Source of the DNA: a virus
DNA: 64,000 bases
IMG/VR virus record: IMGVR_UViG_3300046820_000903
Span: 1 to 64,000 of that record
Strand: one strand, 5' to 3'
Shown here: positions 40,227 to 47,796 of the stretch, piece after piece
Numbering within the stretch: the stretch's first letter is position 1
Layout of the letters: each line of letters begins with the position of its first letter
The notes under the pieces: generated by a model
Told to the model about the DNA's origin: nothing
Seen by the model: only the letters and a program-made list of their open reading frames with translations
Databases searched by the model: none
Position numbers and translations under genes: made by a program

Positions 40227-42875
40227 TTAGGAAAACAAGTCATCAATAAATCCTCGGTCCTTACTAAGGCTCAAGTCCCAGTGTAATACGCCGAGCAAGT
40301 TTTCAATCTTACTGTCAATGATAGTTTCCTCCATTGCTGTATGATCAAATGGCAATTGCTTAAACCAATCTGGGAGATTCATCTCGTCAATTGGATACGC
40401 AATACTGTTAATTTGCATTGGGTTGGACCTTAGCTTGCATACAATGGCCTTTTGACCATCTGTAATATCCATACTACGCCTATCTCCAAATGCTTCTTTG
40501 ATACGATTCCAGTTAATGGCCGCCATAGCATGTCCTACTCCGCATTTACCTGTTTTGACATAAACATCTGTATGCTTAGTTAGATTATTAACACGCTTGG
40601 GTGTGCCCTTTTCCCAACCAGGGCGGCTCTTAAACTCCTCACGGAACTGTTTAACACGAGCCATGACATCTTGTTCACTCTTACCTTCCAGAGTCATGGT
40701 AAGTGCTTCTTCCAAGAACCGTTGCATGAACTCTGGAGTATCGGCTCGCTTCATGTCAAGCCCCATGGCTTTAAGCTCACCAGTGGCACCATCTTTATCT
40801 TTACGCTTGCCTTCCTTATCATAGATAAGAACAGCATAACGCTTCTTGGTCATGTAAATGCCTTTACTTGCAACTACTTCTCGACCAGCTTTGATAATCT
40901 CACCTTGGCTAGCAGGAGCATTGAACGCATAGTTCATAAACGCAGAGAAGGTATCGTTTACCTGCTCACTAATAGCATCGTACAACTCGATAATCTTTTC
41001 TCTGCTCCAATCAATCTCATCACGTTCAATTTGTTCTTTAAAGATTGGATATGCAGAGAAGTAAACAGAGTCAGTGTCACCATAGATAATTGCCTTGCCC
41101 ATATGATCCTTCTCACCTGTCAAGCAATCGTTAACAGCACCTGCCATGTGTCTAGCAACTAAGCGTCCACATAGTGTAGTTGATTGACCTAAGCGTTGAT
41201 CAAAGAATCGACTACCAGCGTTCAACAACGCACCGTAAGCAGAGTTCAAGTTAATCTTCTTAACCAGCTGTCGCTTGTCCCAGAAGTCAAACATATCTGT
41301 TCCGTAAGCTTCTTTGGCTTTTGCCTGTAGTTCTTTACGTTCAGCATACCAACGCTCTAGTAGACCTGGGATAACACCTTTACTGGCATAGCTAAAGATT
41401 GTACCGTTGCCACTGATCATCAATGGCTTACCACCATGGAATACAAAGTCGTATACTTCTGCGCTTGACATTTCACTGCTGGTACCATCTGCCCAATCAA
41501 CAATTTCTGTTTGCCCAATGTCTCGTTTCATCACAGATTCATATTCAAAGCAAGCAAACTTGCCCTCCCAAAACTCTGCAATGCCTTTGCCATTTGCAAT
41601 AAATTCGTCAATGCCGGCAAGTGTGCGTGATTGTCGTACTTGACCAATGATAGTCTCGGGACTCATATTAAGCGCACGGATCAGACTTGGATACAGACTG
41701 TTAATGTCCATACTGCCAATCCACTCATGCATGCCTGCTTTAGGTACAGCAACATAAGCACCTGCCGCGGCATTGTCTTTTGCATCATTACTGCGCCTTG
41801 GGCGGTCTGGAACCACCATGCCTAGTCTATGTGCTTCATTGATAACAGCTTGATCGGTAACTGCCACTGCACCTAGTGTAGCCCGAAGTCCTACACAGTT
41901 GGCATGACTAATCAAATTGGTAAGCTCAATGAACTTTAACTTGTCATCTAGTTTCTTCAACAACAGTACGTCTTGCCTGTTGTAGGCAATGAACTTTTCC
42001 CAGTCGTTGTTGTATAACTGATCCAGTGTGCCTTCATATGGAATCTTATTCTCACCAAGTTCATACTCACCAATGGCATCCAAGCGATAAGTGTGCATCT
42101 CATGATAGTTGTATTTTCGATACAGTTCAAGATAGTCCAGGTGAACACGACCAATAGGATCGTATGTTTCTAGTGTCTTGCCATACTTTTCAAACTCACG
42201 CTTCTTGGGGAATTGGTTCCATAGACAAATCCTTCGAGTGTGTTCTTTGCCTAGTATGCGTGTGATGCGATTGGTAGTGTAAGGAATATCAAAGCCTTCA
42301 CTGTTCCAGCCACTCAGTACATCTGCATCATCTATCAGATCCAGAAACATTTCCAACATTTCTTTTTCGTCTGCACACAAGATTGTGTCATCAAACTTTG
42401 ATACAATGTCTTTGGCAATGTTATCTGCCATTGCTTCGGGTTTAAGAACTAATGTAATAGTCCTATTAATCCATTGCAAGTGCGTGGTGATAGCAGTAAT
42501 GTAATTGAAAGGATCATCTGGCGGCGCAAAGCCTTTTACCTTGTCGTATGATACCTCAATGTCAAAAAACGCTACATGAAGGTTAGGAGCATCCATACCG
42601 CTATACACTTCTTCCAAGCAACGATTAAGCGGCTTGTAATCGCTTTCACACAGCTTTTTGTTATTGTGTATGCGCCTCTCTTTGTCAAAAGCCGCGGCAT
42701 TGCTTAGTAGGATACGACTAACACGGTCACCGGCAATGTTAGTAAACTTGCCTTTGCTATCTGGGTAATACAGTACATACTTGGCTGGATACTCTTTGAG
42801 TACCCTCTTGCCATCTACACGTTCTACAACGTGGATGATTTCTTTTTTCTTATCGTGATATGCGTCTACAAACAT
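40227..42875 (-). CDS. 43: Family B DNA polymerase (T4 gp43-like)
   Basis: The 882-residue protein has a 3'-5' exonuclease (Phe-Asp105-Ile-Glu107; Asn191-Ser-Glu-Gly-Phe-Asp196; Tyr298-Asn-Arg-Gln-Asp302). The polymerase motifs follow: A (Asp390-Ile-Asn-Ser-Leu-Tyr-Pro-Ser397), B (Lys540 to Ser-Ala-Tyr-Gly548) and C (Tyr598-Gly-Asp-Thr-Asp-Ser603). Length and motif spacing match T4 gp43 (898 residues). It is the replicative polymerase; all catalytic residues are intact. Confidence 0.97.
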   Translation of the reverse strand: MFVDAYHDKKKEIIHVVERVDGKRVLKEYPAKYVLYYPDSKGKFTNIAGDRVSRILLSNAAAFDKERRIHNNKKLCESDYKPLNRCLEEVYSGMDAPNLHVAFFDIEVSYDKVKGFAPPDDPFNYITAITTHLQWINRTITLVLKPEAMADNIAKDIVSKFDDTILCADEKEMLEMFLDLIDDADVLSGWNSEGFDIPYTTNRITRILGKEHTRRICLWNQFPKKREFEKYGKTLETYDPIGRVHLDYLELYRKYNYHEMHTYRLDAIGEYELGENKIPYEGTLDQLYNNDWEKFIAYNRQDVLLLKKLDDKLKFIELTNLISHANCVGLRATLGAVAVTDQAVINEAHRLGMVVPDRPRRSNDAKDNAAAGAYVAVPKAGMHEWIGSMDINSLYPSLIRALNMSPETIIGQVRQSRTLAGIDEFIANGKGIAEFWEGKFACFEYESVMKRDIGQTEIVDWADGTSSEMSSAEVYDFVFHGGKPLMISGNGTIFSYASKGVIPGLLERWYAERKELQAKAKEAYGTDMFDFWDKRQLVKKINLNSAYGALLNAGSRFFDQRLGQSTTLCGRLVARHMAGAVNDCLTGEKDHMGKAIIYGDTDSVYFSAYPIFKEQIERDEIDWSREKIIELYDAISEQVNDTFSAFMNYAFNAPASQGEIIKAGREVVASKGIYMTKKRYAVLIYDKEGKRKDKDGATGELKAMGLDMKRADTPEFMQRFLEEALTMTLEGKSEQDVMARVKQFREEFKSRPGWEKGTPKRVNNLTKHTDVYVKTGKCGVGHAMAAINWNRIKEAFGDRRSMDITDGQKAIVCKLRSNPMQINSIAYPIDEMNLPDWFKQLPFDHTAMEETIIDSKIENLLGVLHWDLSLSKDRGFIDDLFS

Positions 42876-42892
42876 GTATTATGTATTTCTCT

Positions 42893-43285
42893 TTAATAGA
42901 AGTGTCTAGCCAGCGCATCACGCAACTTTTCTGACTCTACTTCAATCTCAAGTTCTTTGAGTGTGTTGGTCATCACATGCTCTAGGTCATCAAAGTCATA
43001 GATAGCATTATGCAGGCCCAAGAAGCCAGCATGTTGCGCGGCCGCATAAGCTTCCGGTCCCCATCCAAAGGTATCGTATAATACACCTCGGTAGCTACGC
43101 TTTTCATCAAGTTCACCTTTACACAGCTTTTCAACCACAGCACAGAATGCCCATAGCTGTTCCTCGGGTTCAAGACTTGAGAAGTACGAATTGGCCATTT
43201 GCTGCCAGCTGTCAGCTGCCTTGGCAAACTCTCTGCCAGACTCATGCAATGCATCCATTACTTCTTGTTTTTTAATTTCATCCAT
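42893..43285 (-). CDS. Unknown phage protein upstream of the polymerase
   Basis: The 130-residue acidic protein is mostly helical with a Trp/Tyr/Gly-rich centre (about 70-90). No motif is recognised. Its start overlaps the preceding stop by one base, and the polymerase gene begins 17 bases after its stop, so it is probably co-transcribed with the polymerase. Confidence 0.65.
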   Translation of the reverse strand: MDEIKKQEVMDALHESGREFAKAADSWQQMANSYFSSLEPEEQLWAFCAVVEKLCKGELDEKRSYRGVLYDTFGWGPEAYAAAQHAGFLGLHNAIYDFDDLEHVMTNTLKELEIEVESEKLRDALARHFY

Positions 43286-43716
43286 TAATTCTCTCCAAAC
43301 AACTTATACATGAACCATTCTTCTTCTGGAATGATAGCAACGTTGAAACATTCTTTGATGTAGGTTTTCTTTTTAGGTGCGGCAAAACTTCGCTTGTGTT
43401 CCAGTGCAGGTACAAGCGCAACACGCTTTGCTGTAAAATGTTTAATACCACATACCATAATGCGGTTGTTGTCTACTGCTAATACAAACTGTCCAACTTG
43501 CAAAGACCTGCCAATAATATCTCTGTGGAATTCGTTTGGCTCAGCAACCACCGTTGGTACTTTGTGCTTTTTTGGCATGGAAGGCGGAGGGGTACCAACA
43601 GGTAGACAAGTCACTGGATTATAAGTACTACTCTTTCTCCCTTGCAGTGAAGGTGGTAAAGGGCGTGTTAAAGAAAGCCGTCTGCTGGGAAACTTTGAAA
43701 TGTTCTTGGTTGCCAT
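43285..43716 (-). CDS. Basic Pro-rich protein, unknown
   Basis: I start at ATG 43716 (143 residues), which has GGAG upstream and a strong promoter at 43741-43769; the longer frame to 43797 reads through that promoter. The N-terminal 60 residues are basic and Pro/Ser-rich, and the C-terminal 80 look like a small beta-barrel domain (Gly-Gln-Phe-Val-Leu-Ala-Val-Asp). A nucleic-acid role is possible. It heads the polymerase operon. Confidence 0.65.
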   Translation of the reverse strand: MATKNISKFPSRRLSLTRPLPPSLQGRKSSTYNPVTCLPVGTPPPSMPKKHKVPTVVAEPNEFHRDIIGRSLQVGQFVLAVDNNRIMVCGIKHFTAKRVALVPALEHKRSFAAPKKKTYIKECFNVAIIPEEEWFMYKLFGEN

Positions 43717-43740
43717 ACAATCTCCAATTGTAAAAGTACT

Positions 43741-43769
43741 AGTATAGCATATAGTTAAACGCAAGTCAA
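43741..43769 (-). promoter_or_regulatory. Sigma-70-like promoter of the polymerase operon
   Basis: The minus strand reads TTGACT, 17 bases, TATACT, 24 bases before ATG 43716. Its -35 half lies within the 3' end of the last small array gene (43755-44009). Confidence 0.85.
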
Positions 43770-44009
43770 CGCAAATAACGCCGCTTCCTCGTCGCATTCA
43801 AATTGAATAAACTTCTCTCTTAGATAACCAGGGCTATGGTAGTATGGATGCTTACAGTTTGCTTTCAGCCACTCGTCTACCAAATGATCCTTATAACTGC
43901 GTTGGTATAGTGCCTGTACACCGTCAACAGTTTTTGCATAAACTACTTTGTGCAAGACAGGAAAGTTAATGCCAGGCCATGCTTCATTGGTTTTATAAGT
44001 TACTGTCAT
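43755..44009 (-). CDS. Small array protein 8 (LRW family)
   Basis: The 84-residue product starts at ATG 44009, overlapping the previous stop as ATGA, with GAGGTGG just upstream. It ends Phe-Glu-Cys-Asp-Glu-Glu-Ala-Ala-Leu-Phe-Ala-Leu, the shared C-terminal helix pattern, but the terminal Arg-Trp is lost (Thr-Cys-Val). It is the last of eight tandem small genes. No catalytic motif is present. Confidence 0.75.
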   Translation of the reverse strand: MTVTYKTNEAWPGINFPVLHKVVYAKTVDGVQALYQRSYKDHLVDEWLKANCKHPYYHSPGYLREKFIQFECDEEAALFALTCV

Positions 44010-44263
44010 GACCACCTCAGTATAAAATACATAAGGTCGTCTTTATTCCTAAACCAAAACTTAGCATTGTTAACATACCAACGCATACCCGGTGTCCATA
44101 CTCCATCAGCAGAGCTTGGCCCGTATGTTTCCACGCACCAAGCTACCATATCATACCATCTATCTACTCCGGCCTGGGTATGGTACAAATCCCATGATGG
44201 TACAGGCTGTACAGTGTAGTAACGTGCGCCGTAAACACGGCCCTCATCTTGAGTTAACCCCAT
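44006..44263 (-). CDS. Small array protein 7 (LRW family)
   Basis: The 85-residue protein has a Trp-x2-Trp helix in the middle and ends Phe-Arg-Asn-Lys-Asp-Asp-Leu, then Phe-Ile-Leu-Arg-Trp-Ser. ATG 44263 overlaps the preceding gene by ten bases. The codons for Arg-Trp (AGG TGG) provide the Shine-Dalgarno of the next gene. Function is unknown. Confidence 0.75.
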   Translation of the reverse strand: MGLTQDEGRVYGARYYTVQPVPSWDLYHTQAGVDRWYDMVAWCVETYGPSSADGVWTPGMRWYVNNAKFWFRNKDDLMYFILRWS

Positions 44264-44529
44264 GTTAGTTTAAATAGTGCCGCTTCTTCTCTGCTTTCAA
44301 AAACAAATATTCTTCCGCAATGTTTCCATTCACATTTACATTCATTATGCAACCAGTTGGTTATATCGATTGCACGTTTATTTGGACGTAGTGCTTCAAA
44401 CTCAACTTTAACCCAACCTATGTCTACAAGCAGGCTACACATGACACCAAAGTCAATATCTTCAGCAATTTGTCGGCCTGCTCGTTCAATTATTTGATCT
44501 TGCAGTACTTGCGTCGCGGTCTTATTCAT
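44254..44529 (-). CDS. Small array protein 6 (LRW family)
   Basis: The 91-residue protein has a long N-terminal helix (5-25), a central Trp-Leu-His segment and the ending Phe-Glu-Ser-Arg-Glu-Glu-Ala-Ala-Leu-Phe-Lys-Leu-Thr-Trp-Gly. ATG 44529 lies within the end of the previous gene, behind its AAGGTGGGGA. It shares the family's strand-helix-Trp C-terminus. Function is unknown. Confidence 0.75.
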   Translation of the reverse strand: MNKTATQVLQDQIIERAGRQIAEDIDFGVMCSLLVDIGWVKVEFEALRPNKRAIDITNWLHNECKCEWKHCGRIFVFESREEAALFKLTWG

Positions 44530-44794
44530 GTCCCCACCTTAGTTTAGTCATAGTAAACATCTCTTGCGATACATCAAAGGTATTACGGTAAATCATCCAT
44601 CTACCGTCGATATGACTATACCACTCACTGCCCTCTACACCGTTTTCTCGAATCCACATGGAAACTTCTTTGCGGCATGCAATAGTGTACCAAGGCACAC
44701 CATCAACCTCAGCAGTTGTTAGCACTTCAAACGGTGGCTCTGGATAAACCACATGGGTCCATTGTTGTTGAACGGCAGTTTTAACTACTGGCAT
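44522..44794 (-). CDS. Small array protein 5 (LRW family)
   Basis: The 90-residue protein has a Pro-rich N-terminal third, a Trp-Ile-Arg-Glu-Asn helix and a C-terminus ending Lys-Leu-Arg-Trp-Gly. ATG 44794 follows AAGGTGG, which is the Leu-Arg-Trp-encoding stretch of the gene before it. It overlaps both neighbours. Function is unknown. Confidence 0.75.
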   Translation of the reverse strand: MPVVKTAVQQQWTHVVYPEPPFEVLTTAEVDGVPWYTIACRKEVSMWIRENGVEGSEWYSHIDGRWMIYRNTFDVSQEMFTMTKLRWGHE

Positions 44795-45011
44795 TGGACC
44801 ACCTTAATATAAACAAAGCACGTTCCTCTGGATCTTTTACTCGCCATAAGTCATGCCCCATAACACCGTAAAGCTCACCATGAACATTGACTTCTTGGCT
44901 TTTGCACCAATTCCAAACTTGTTCGCGCAACTTAACTGGCAATAGCACATCACGATTGTCGCCTACAATAGACAAGCCATCTTTGCTTGTTAAAAATGTT
45001 TTGACACTCAT
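44781..45011 (-). CDS. Small array protein 4 (LRW family)
   Basis: ATG 45011 shares a base with the previous stop (TAATG) and has AGGTGG upstream, giving 76 residues; a GTG nine bases earlier is less likely. The protein has a Trp-Asn-Trp-Cys helix and ends Glu-Glu-Arg-Ala-Leu-Phe-Ile-Leu-Arg-Trp followed by five more residues. Function is unknown. Confidence 0.75.
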   Translation of the reverse strand: MSVKTFLTSKDGLSIVGDNRDVLLPVKLREQVWNWCKSQEVNVHGELYGVMGHDLWRVKDPEERALFILRWSNASS

Positions 45012-45259
45012 TAGGACCACCTAAGGTTGTAAATCATTATAAACTGATTGGCTTCTTCTGCAGATTTAAACTTCCATGTATCGTAGCTGATTCTGCGAGC
45101 ATTAGAGTTTTCCTGTACCCATTCTAATACTTTTTCAATCTCATCTGGGTCAACTGTAGTTCCAAAGAACTTGTCAGACTTATGTTCGGGGTTTTCATTC
45201 AGCTGAACAGTATGTCCCCATACTCCTTGCCAGCAATATTGAGCCTTGTACCACTTCAC
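45011..45259 (-). CDS. Small array protein 3 (LRW family, GTG start)
   Basis: I choose GTG 45259, which overlaps the preceding TGA as GTGA and has GGAAG six bases upstream; in-frame ATG 45277 and TTG 45289 would sit inside the previous gene. The 82-residue product has a Trp-rich N-terminus, a Val-Leu-Glu-Trp-Val helix and the ending Asn-Leu-Arg-Trp-Ser. Function is unknown. Confidence 0.7.
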   Translation of the reverse strand: MKWYKAQYCWQGVWGHTVQLNENPEHKSDKFFGTTVDPDEIEKVLEWVQENSNARRISYDTWKFKSAEEANQFIMIYNLRWS

Positions 45260-45522
45260 TGTATGCTTCCGCCCCATACCAAATGACAATACATTACATC
45301 TTCCTTGTTACTAAAAGTAACTTCAGTGATAGTATCCCATTTGCTACTGTTTACATCACTAACATCTGTAGTATTCATGATCCACTTATCGTCATCGCCA
45401 TGATACATTTCAAAGTAAGCAAATTCTGCTTTGGTTGTCATAACAAGCGGGCTAATGTTTTCACATAACCAATTCAGCAAAGCTTCTTCGTTTGCATCAC
45501 CTATGTAGATACGGGTTTTCAT
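45256..45522 (-). CDS. Small array protein 2 (LRW family)
   Basis: The 88-residue protein has an early Leu-Leu-Asn-Trp-Leu helix, an acidic Asp/Asn-rich centre and Phe-Ser-Asn-Lys-Glu-Asp-Val-Met-Tyr with Leu-Val-Trp near the end, the diverged family motif. ATG 45522 shares a base with the previous stop (TAATG). Function is unknown. Confidence 0.72.
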   Translation of the reverse strand: MKTRIYIGDANEEALLNWLCENISPLVMTTKAEFAYFEMYHGDDDKWIMNTTDVSDVNSSKWDTITEVTFSNKEDVMYCHLVWGGSIQ

Positions 45523-45812
45523 TAGATGTTAAAGTTTAACATAAAGTATGCGGCTTCGTCTTTGTCCTTGATATGTACAGTAATCATCGGATCACCTGAA
45601 TTGAATCTAGGAGTACAGTCGGCTGTTGGACAATGTTGTTGCATCCACTTAATAAACTCATGCTGGTCTTTGCAGTAGGCCCAGCAATGCCAGCCTACAA
45701 TTTCTTCAAGAAACTCTCTTTTTGGGGCTCTTGGATCTTTGAGAAGAAAGTCTGGTATATTGTGCCAACCATCCTCACGGCGCCAGTGATGTATTGTGAC
45801 TGCTTGTTCCAT
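45522..45812 (-). CDS. Small array protein 1 (LRW family, most diverged)
   Basis: The 96-residue protein, first in the array, has a Trp/His-rich N-terminal half, a Phe-Ile-Lys-Trp-Met helix and ends Lys-Asp-Lys-Asp-Glu-Ala-Ala-Tyr-Phe-Met-Leu, matching the family helix but with Asn-Phe-Asn in place of Arg-Trp. It starts two bases after the membrane protein gene. Function is unknown. Confidence 0.7.
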   Translation of the reverse strand: MEQAVTIHHWRREDGWHNIPDFLLKDPRAPKREFLEEIVGWHCWAYCKDQHEFIKWMQQHCPTADCTPRFNSGDPMITVHIKDKDEAAYFMLNFNI

Positions 45813-45813
45813 G

Positions 45814-46101
45814 TCATAACATTCTAATTAGGCCTATGGTGTCAATTGTGGTCAACAAAATATAGTTAGCGAGCATGCCAAAAGATTTCCTAGTCCAACT
45901 AGCCCAAGCATACATAGCACAGCCAAGGATCCAAATAGGATAAAGAGTAAGAAGCGGAGGCGTGGGGACTGTGAGTGCCATAGTAATACTGCAACCAATG
46001 CTGATAGCCCAAGCAAGCAACTCAACAACAAACCGAATTCGGTTAGACTTAAAGTCATCCTGGATCCAATCTATCGTTGGCCTAACAAATACATCTAACA
46101 T
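45814..46101 (-). CDS. Small integral membrane protein
   Basis: The 95-residue protein has a short cytoplasmic-type N-terminus (about 1-22, charged) and three hydrophobic segments at roughly 24-45, 48-66 and 75-93. A Ser-Phe-Gly-Met-Leu-Ala-Asn-Tyr loop precedes the last segment, a pattern I associate with small conserved membrane proteins of marine phages. The start overlaps the previous stop by one base. Function is unknown. Confidence 0.7.
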   Translation of the reverse strand: MLDVFVRPTIDWIQDDFKSNRIRFVVELLAWAISIGCSITMALTVPTPPLLTLYPIWILGCAMYAWASWTRKSFGMLANYILLTTIDTIGLIRML

Positions 46102-46352
46102 TACACTTTGTTTTTAGTAACGATTAGAATTTCTTCGACAGCATCCAAATCACTCTGGTCCTTGTCAAAGTCACCTTTAAAAGCTTTGGTGATAGCTTTT
46201 GTCAAGACTGCGGGCTTGATTTCCATTTCTTCGGCAATTGCCGCAACTGTTTCTTTCAGGCCCACATTAAGGTCGTCAATTTCACGTTTGACTTGAACGC
46301 CTTCTTGGATCACTTTAGTCAGTTTGGCAATTTGTTCGGGGGTAAAGCTCAT
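46101..46352 (-). CDS. DsbA-like small DNA-binding protein (T4 late-transcription type)
   Basis: The 83-residue helical protein has a coiled-coil-like first half and Ile-Lys-Pro-Ala-Val-Leu-Thr-Lys-Ala near 46-54 followed by an acidic end. Size and layout recall T4 DsbA (89 residues), a double-stranded DNA-binding protein linked to late transcription. It heads the membrane-protein/small-array operon and has a strong promoter (46389-46417) with AGGAG. The assignment is from memory of the family pattern. Confidence 0.5.
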   Translation of the reverse strand: MSFTPEQIAKLTKVIQEGVQVKREIDDLNVGLKETVAAIAEEMEIKPAVLTKAITKAFKGDFDKDQSDLDAVEEILIVTKNKV

Positions 46353-46388
46353 TGTATATCTCCTGTAAATGAATATGTTACAGTAGTA

Positions 46389-46417
46389 AGTATAGCGGAT
46401 TAGCTTCGATAAGTCAA
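46389..46417 (-). promoter_or_regulatory. Sigma-70-like promoter of the DsbA-like/small-array operon
   Basis: The minus strand reads TTGACT, 17 bases, TATACT, followed by a leader of about 36 bases with AGGAG before ATG 46352. The -35 lies inside the last codons of the gene at 46400. Confidence 0.85.
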
Positions 46418-47191
46418 CTGATGATTGCGTCGGACTATATCATTTTCATCGCACACTGATCCATGTTGGATCTCCACAATCTTACAAGGACCACTAAAGG
46501 GATTGCTGATCCTGTGCCATTCACCCAATGGCACAACATAATGTTGACCTGCTGATATGGTCCTTGGTGGTAAATTGTAGCCACTGTGCATTTCACCGTA
46601 CACATCACACATGCCTGATACAATGTGCCAGTATTCGTGTCGAGACTCATGCTTTTGCATACTCAGGCTTTGACCGGGCTCAACCACCAGCTCTTTGACT
46701 TTTGTTGCCTGTCCATTGGTAGGATCATTGTATATGACCCGATATCCACCCCATGGCCGTTTTACAAATACACCTTTCCAATCACTTAGGAAATCACTGC
46801 TGGAACCGCGTTTATCTTCGCCACCAATGCCAAACTTAAAAATGATATCAGTCACAGCCATTTCTGGAATGTTGGTGGCTGTACGATCACCCCCATTGGC
46901 AAATATGATTTGATCGCTGGGGTATTCTTTTTTAACACGTTCCAATAAATCTGTAGCTGTATCGTCATTGTCATCCCAGCTCAAGACTTGATCCACTTGT
47001 TTTAAATTGCCAACAACTTCAGCACGATGATACCAGGGCATAAAGGCAGAACCTTTTTTACGTGCTAGCCAAACATCACTGTTGATGCCCACAACAAGAC
47101 AGTCGCCCAGCTCTGCGGCTGACTTTATCAATGAAATGTGGCCAGCATGAATAGGATCAAACCCGCCACTCACAACCACAACTCGCTTCAT
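46400..47191 (-). CDS. Fusion: cytidylyltransferase-like domain plus mannose-6-phosphate isomerase-type cupin
   Basis: The 263-residue protein joins two sugar-activating domains. Residues 1-145 have Gly-Gly-Phe-Asp-Pro-Ile-His-Ala-Gly-His (HxGH) of RfaE-type nucleotidyltransferases. Residues 150-263 have Arg-Pro-Trp-Gly, then His-x3-His-Glu-Tyr-Trp, the metal-binding cupin of type II mannose-6-phosphate isomerases. The pair may isomerise and activate a mannose-type sugar; it sits with a GDP-mannose epimerase-like gene (51602). The stop codon region contains the next promoter. Confidence 0.8.
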   Translation of the reverse strand: MKRVVVVSGGFDPIHAGHISLIKSAAELGDCLVVGINSDVWLARKKGSAFMPWYHRAEVVGNLKQVDQVLSWDDNDDTATDLLERVKKEYPSDQIIFANGGDRTATNIPEMAVTDIIFKFGIGGEDKRGSSSDFLSDWKGVFVKRPWGGYRVIYNDPTNGQATKVKELVVEPGQSLSMQKHESRHEYWHIVSGMCDVYGEMHSGYNLPPRTISAGQHYVVPLGEWHRISNPFSGPCKIVEIQHGSVCDENDIVRRNHQLTYRS

Positions 47192-47793
47192 AGTAATTTA
47201 GAAAACTTTTCTTTTACTTCTTCGTAGGTTGGATTATTTTCAAACCCAATCTGTACAAAATACAAATGTTCGCTGTTGAATCTGTTGTCAAACATGACAA
47301 CTTGATCTCCACGCATCATCCAGGCACCTTCTGGAATAAAAGTATCTTCATCCAGTGGGAAATCTCTTTTATTTCTATCTTCGTCCTTGACTATTACATC
47401 CTTGGAGATCCATTTGACATTGGATGTTGGATGACTTGCAAGTGTCAGATTGAATAAACATTGTCTTGCAGGTAAATCATAATCAAAGATCTTGTCCACT
47501 GCTGGATTGAACGGCGTAGTACGAATACGACCTTGCCAAGGAATACTGATGCTGAAGGGTTTTAAATTGACAATGTTCAACAGCTCAATGTTTAATCCAA
47601 TGTCTTCGATATGGTTGAGCAATTCAAACTGTCCTTGTAGGTCAGGTGTCATTCTAATCTTGCGTAACAGTCCAGTGATAGGATTGAAGTTGAGTGTTAA
47701 TTTTTTAACCTGCTCCATGTCTGCCGCAAACCATTTGTTAAAGTTCTCAACATCAGTGCTATAGTTTTTTTGAATTAGGTGTGCTTTTTCCAT
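47188..47793 (-). CDS. Unknown protein, beta-rich
   Basis: The 201-residue protein has a helical N-terminus (1-40) and a beta-rich body with a Pro/Trp/Arg segment (Ile-Pro-Trp-Gln-Gly-Arg near 82-87) and Gly-Asp-Gln-Val near 160. It overlaps the fusion enzyme gene by four bases and so belongs to the glycan operon. A cupin or oxygenase fold is conceivable but no HxD triad is clear. Confidence 0.6.
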   Translation of the reverse strand: MEKAHLIQKNYSTDVENFNKWFAADMEQVKKLTLNFNPITGLLRKIRMTPDLQGQFELLNHIEDIGLNIELLNIVNLKPFSISIPWQGRIRTTPFNPAVDKIFDYDLPARQCLFNLTLASHPTSNVKWISKDVIVKDEDRNKRDFPLDEDTFIPEGAWMMRGDQVVMFDNRFNSEHLYFVQIGFENNPTYEEVKEKFSKLL

Positions 47794-47796
47794 TTT

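Larger units (their letters stand above)
43755..45812 (-). other. Tandem array of eight small genes sharing a C-terminal motif
   Basis: Eight overlapping genes of 76-96 residues share one layout: a variable N-terminus, a Trp-containing helix near the middle and a C-terminal strand plus Glu/Asp-rich helix ending in Phe-x-Leu-Arg-Trp or a decayed version. Overlaps of 1 to 10 bases couple them. The AGG-TGG codons of the motif serve as ribosome-binding sites for the next gene in several cases. A stray member lies at 32566-32853. This looks like duplication followed by rapid divergence. Confidence 0.75.
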
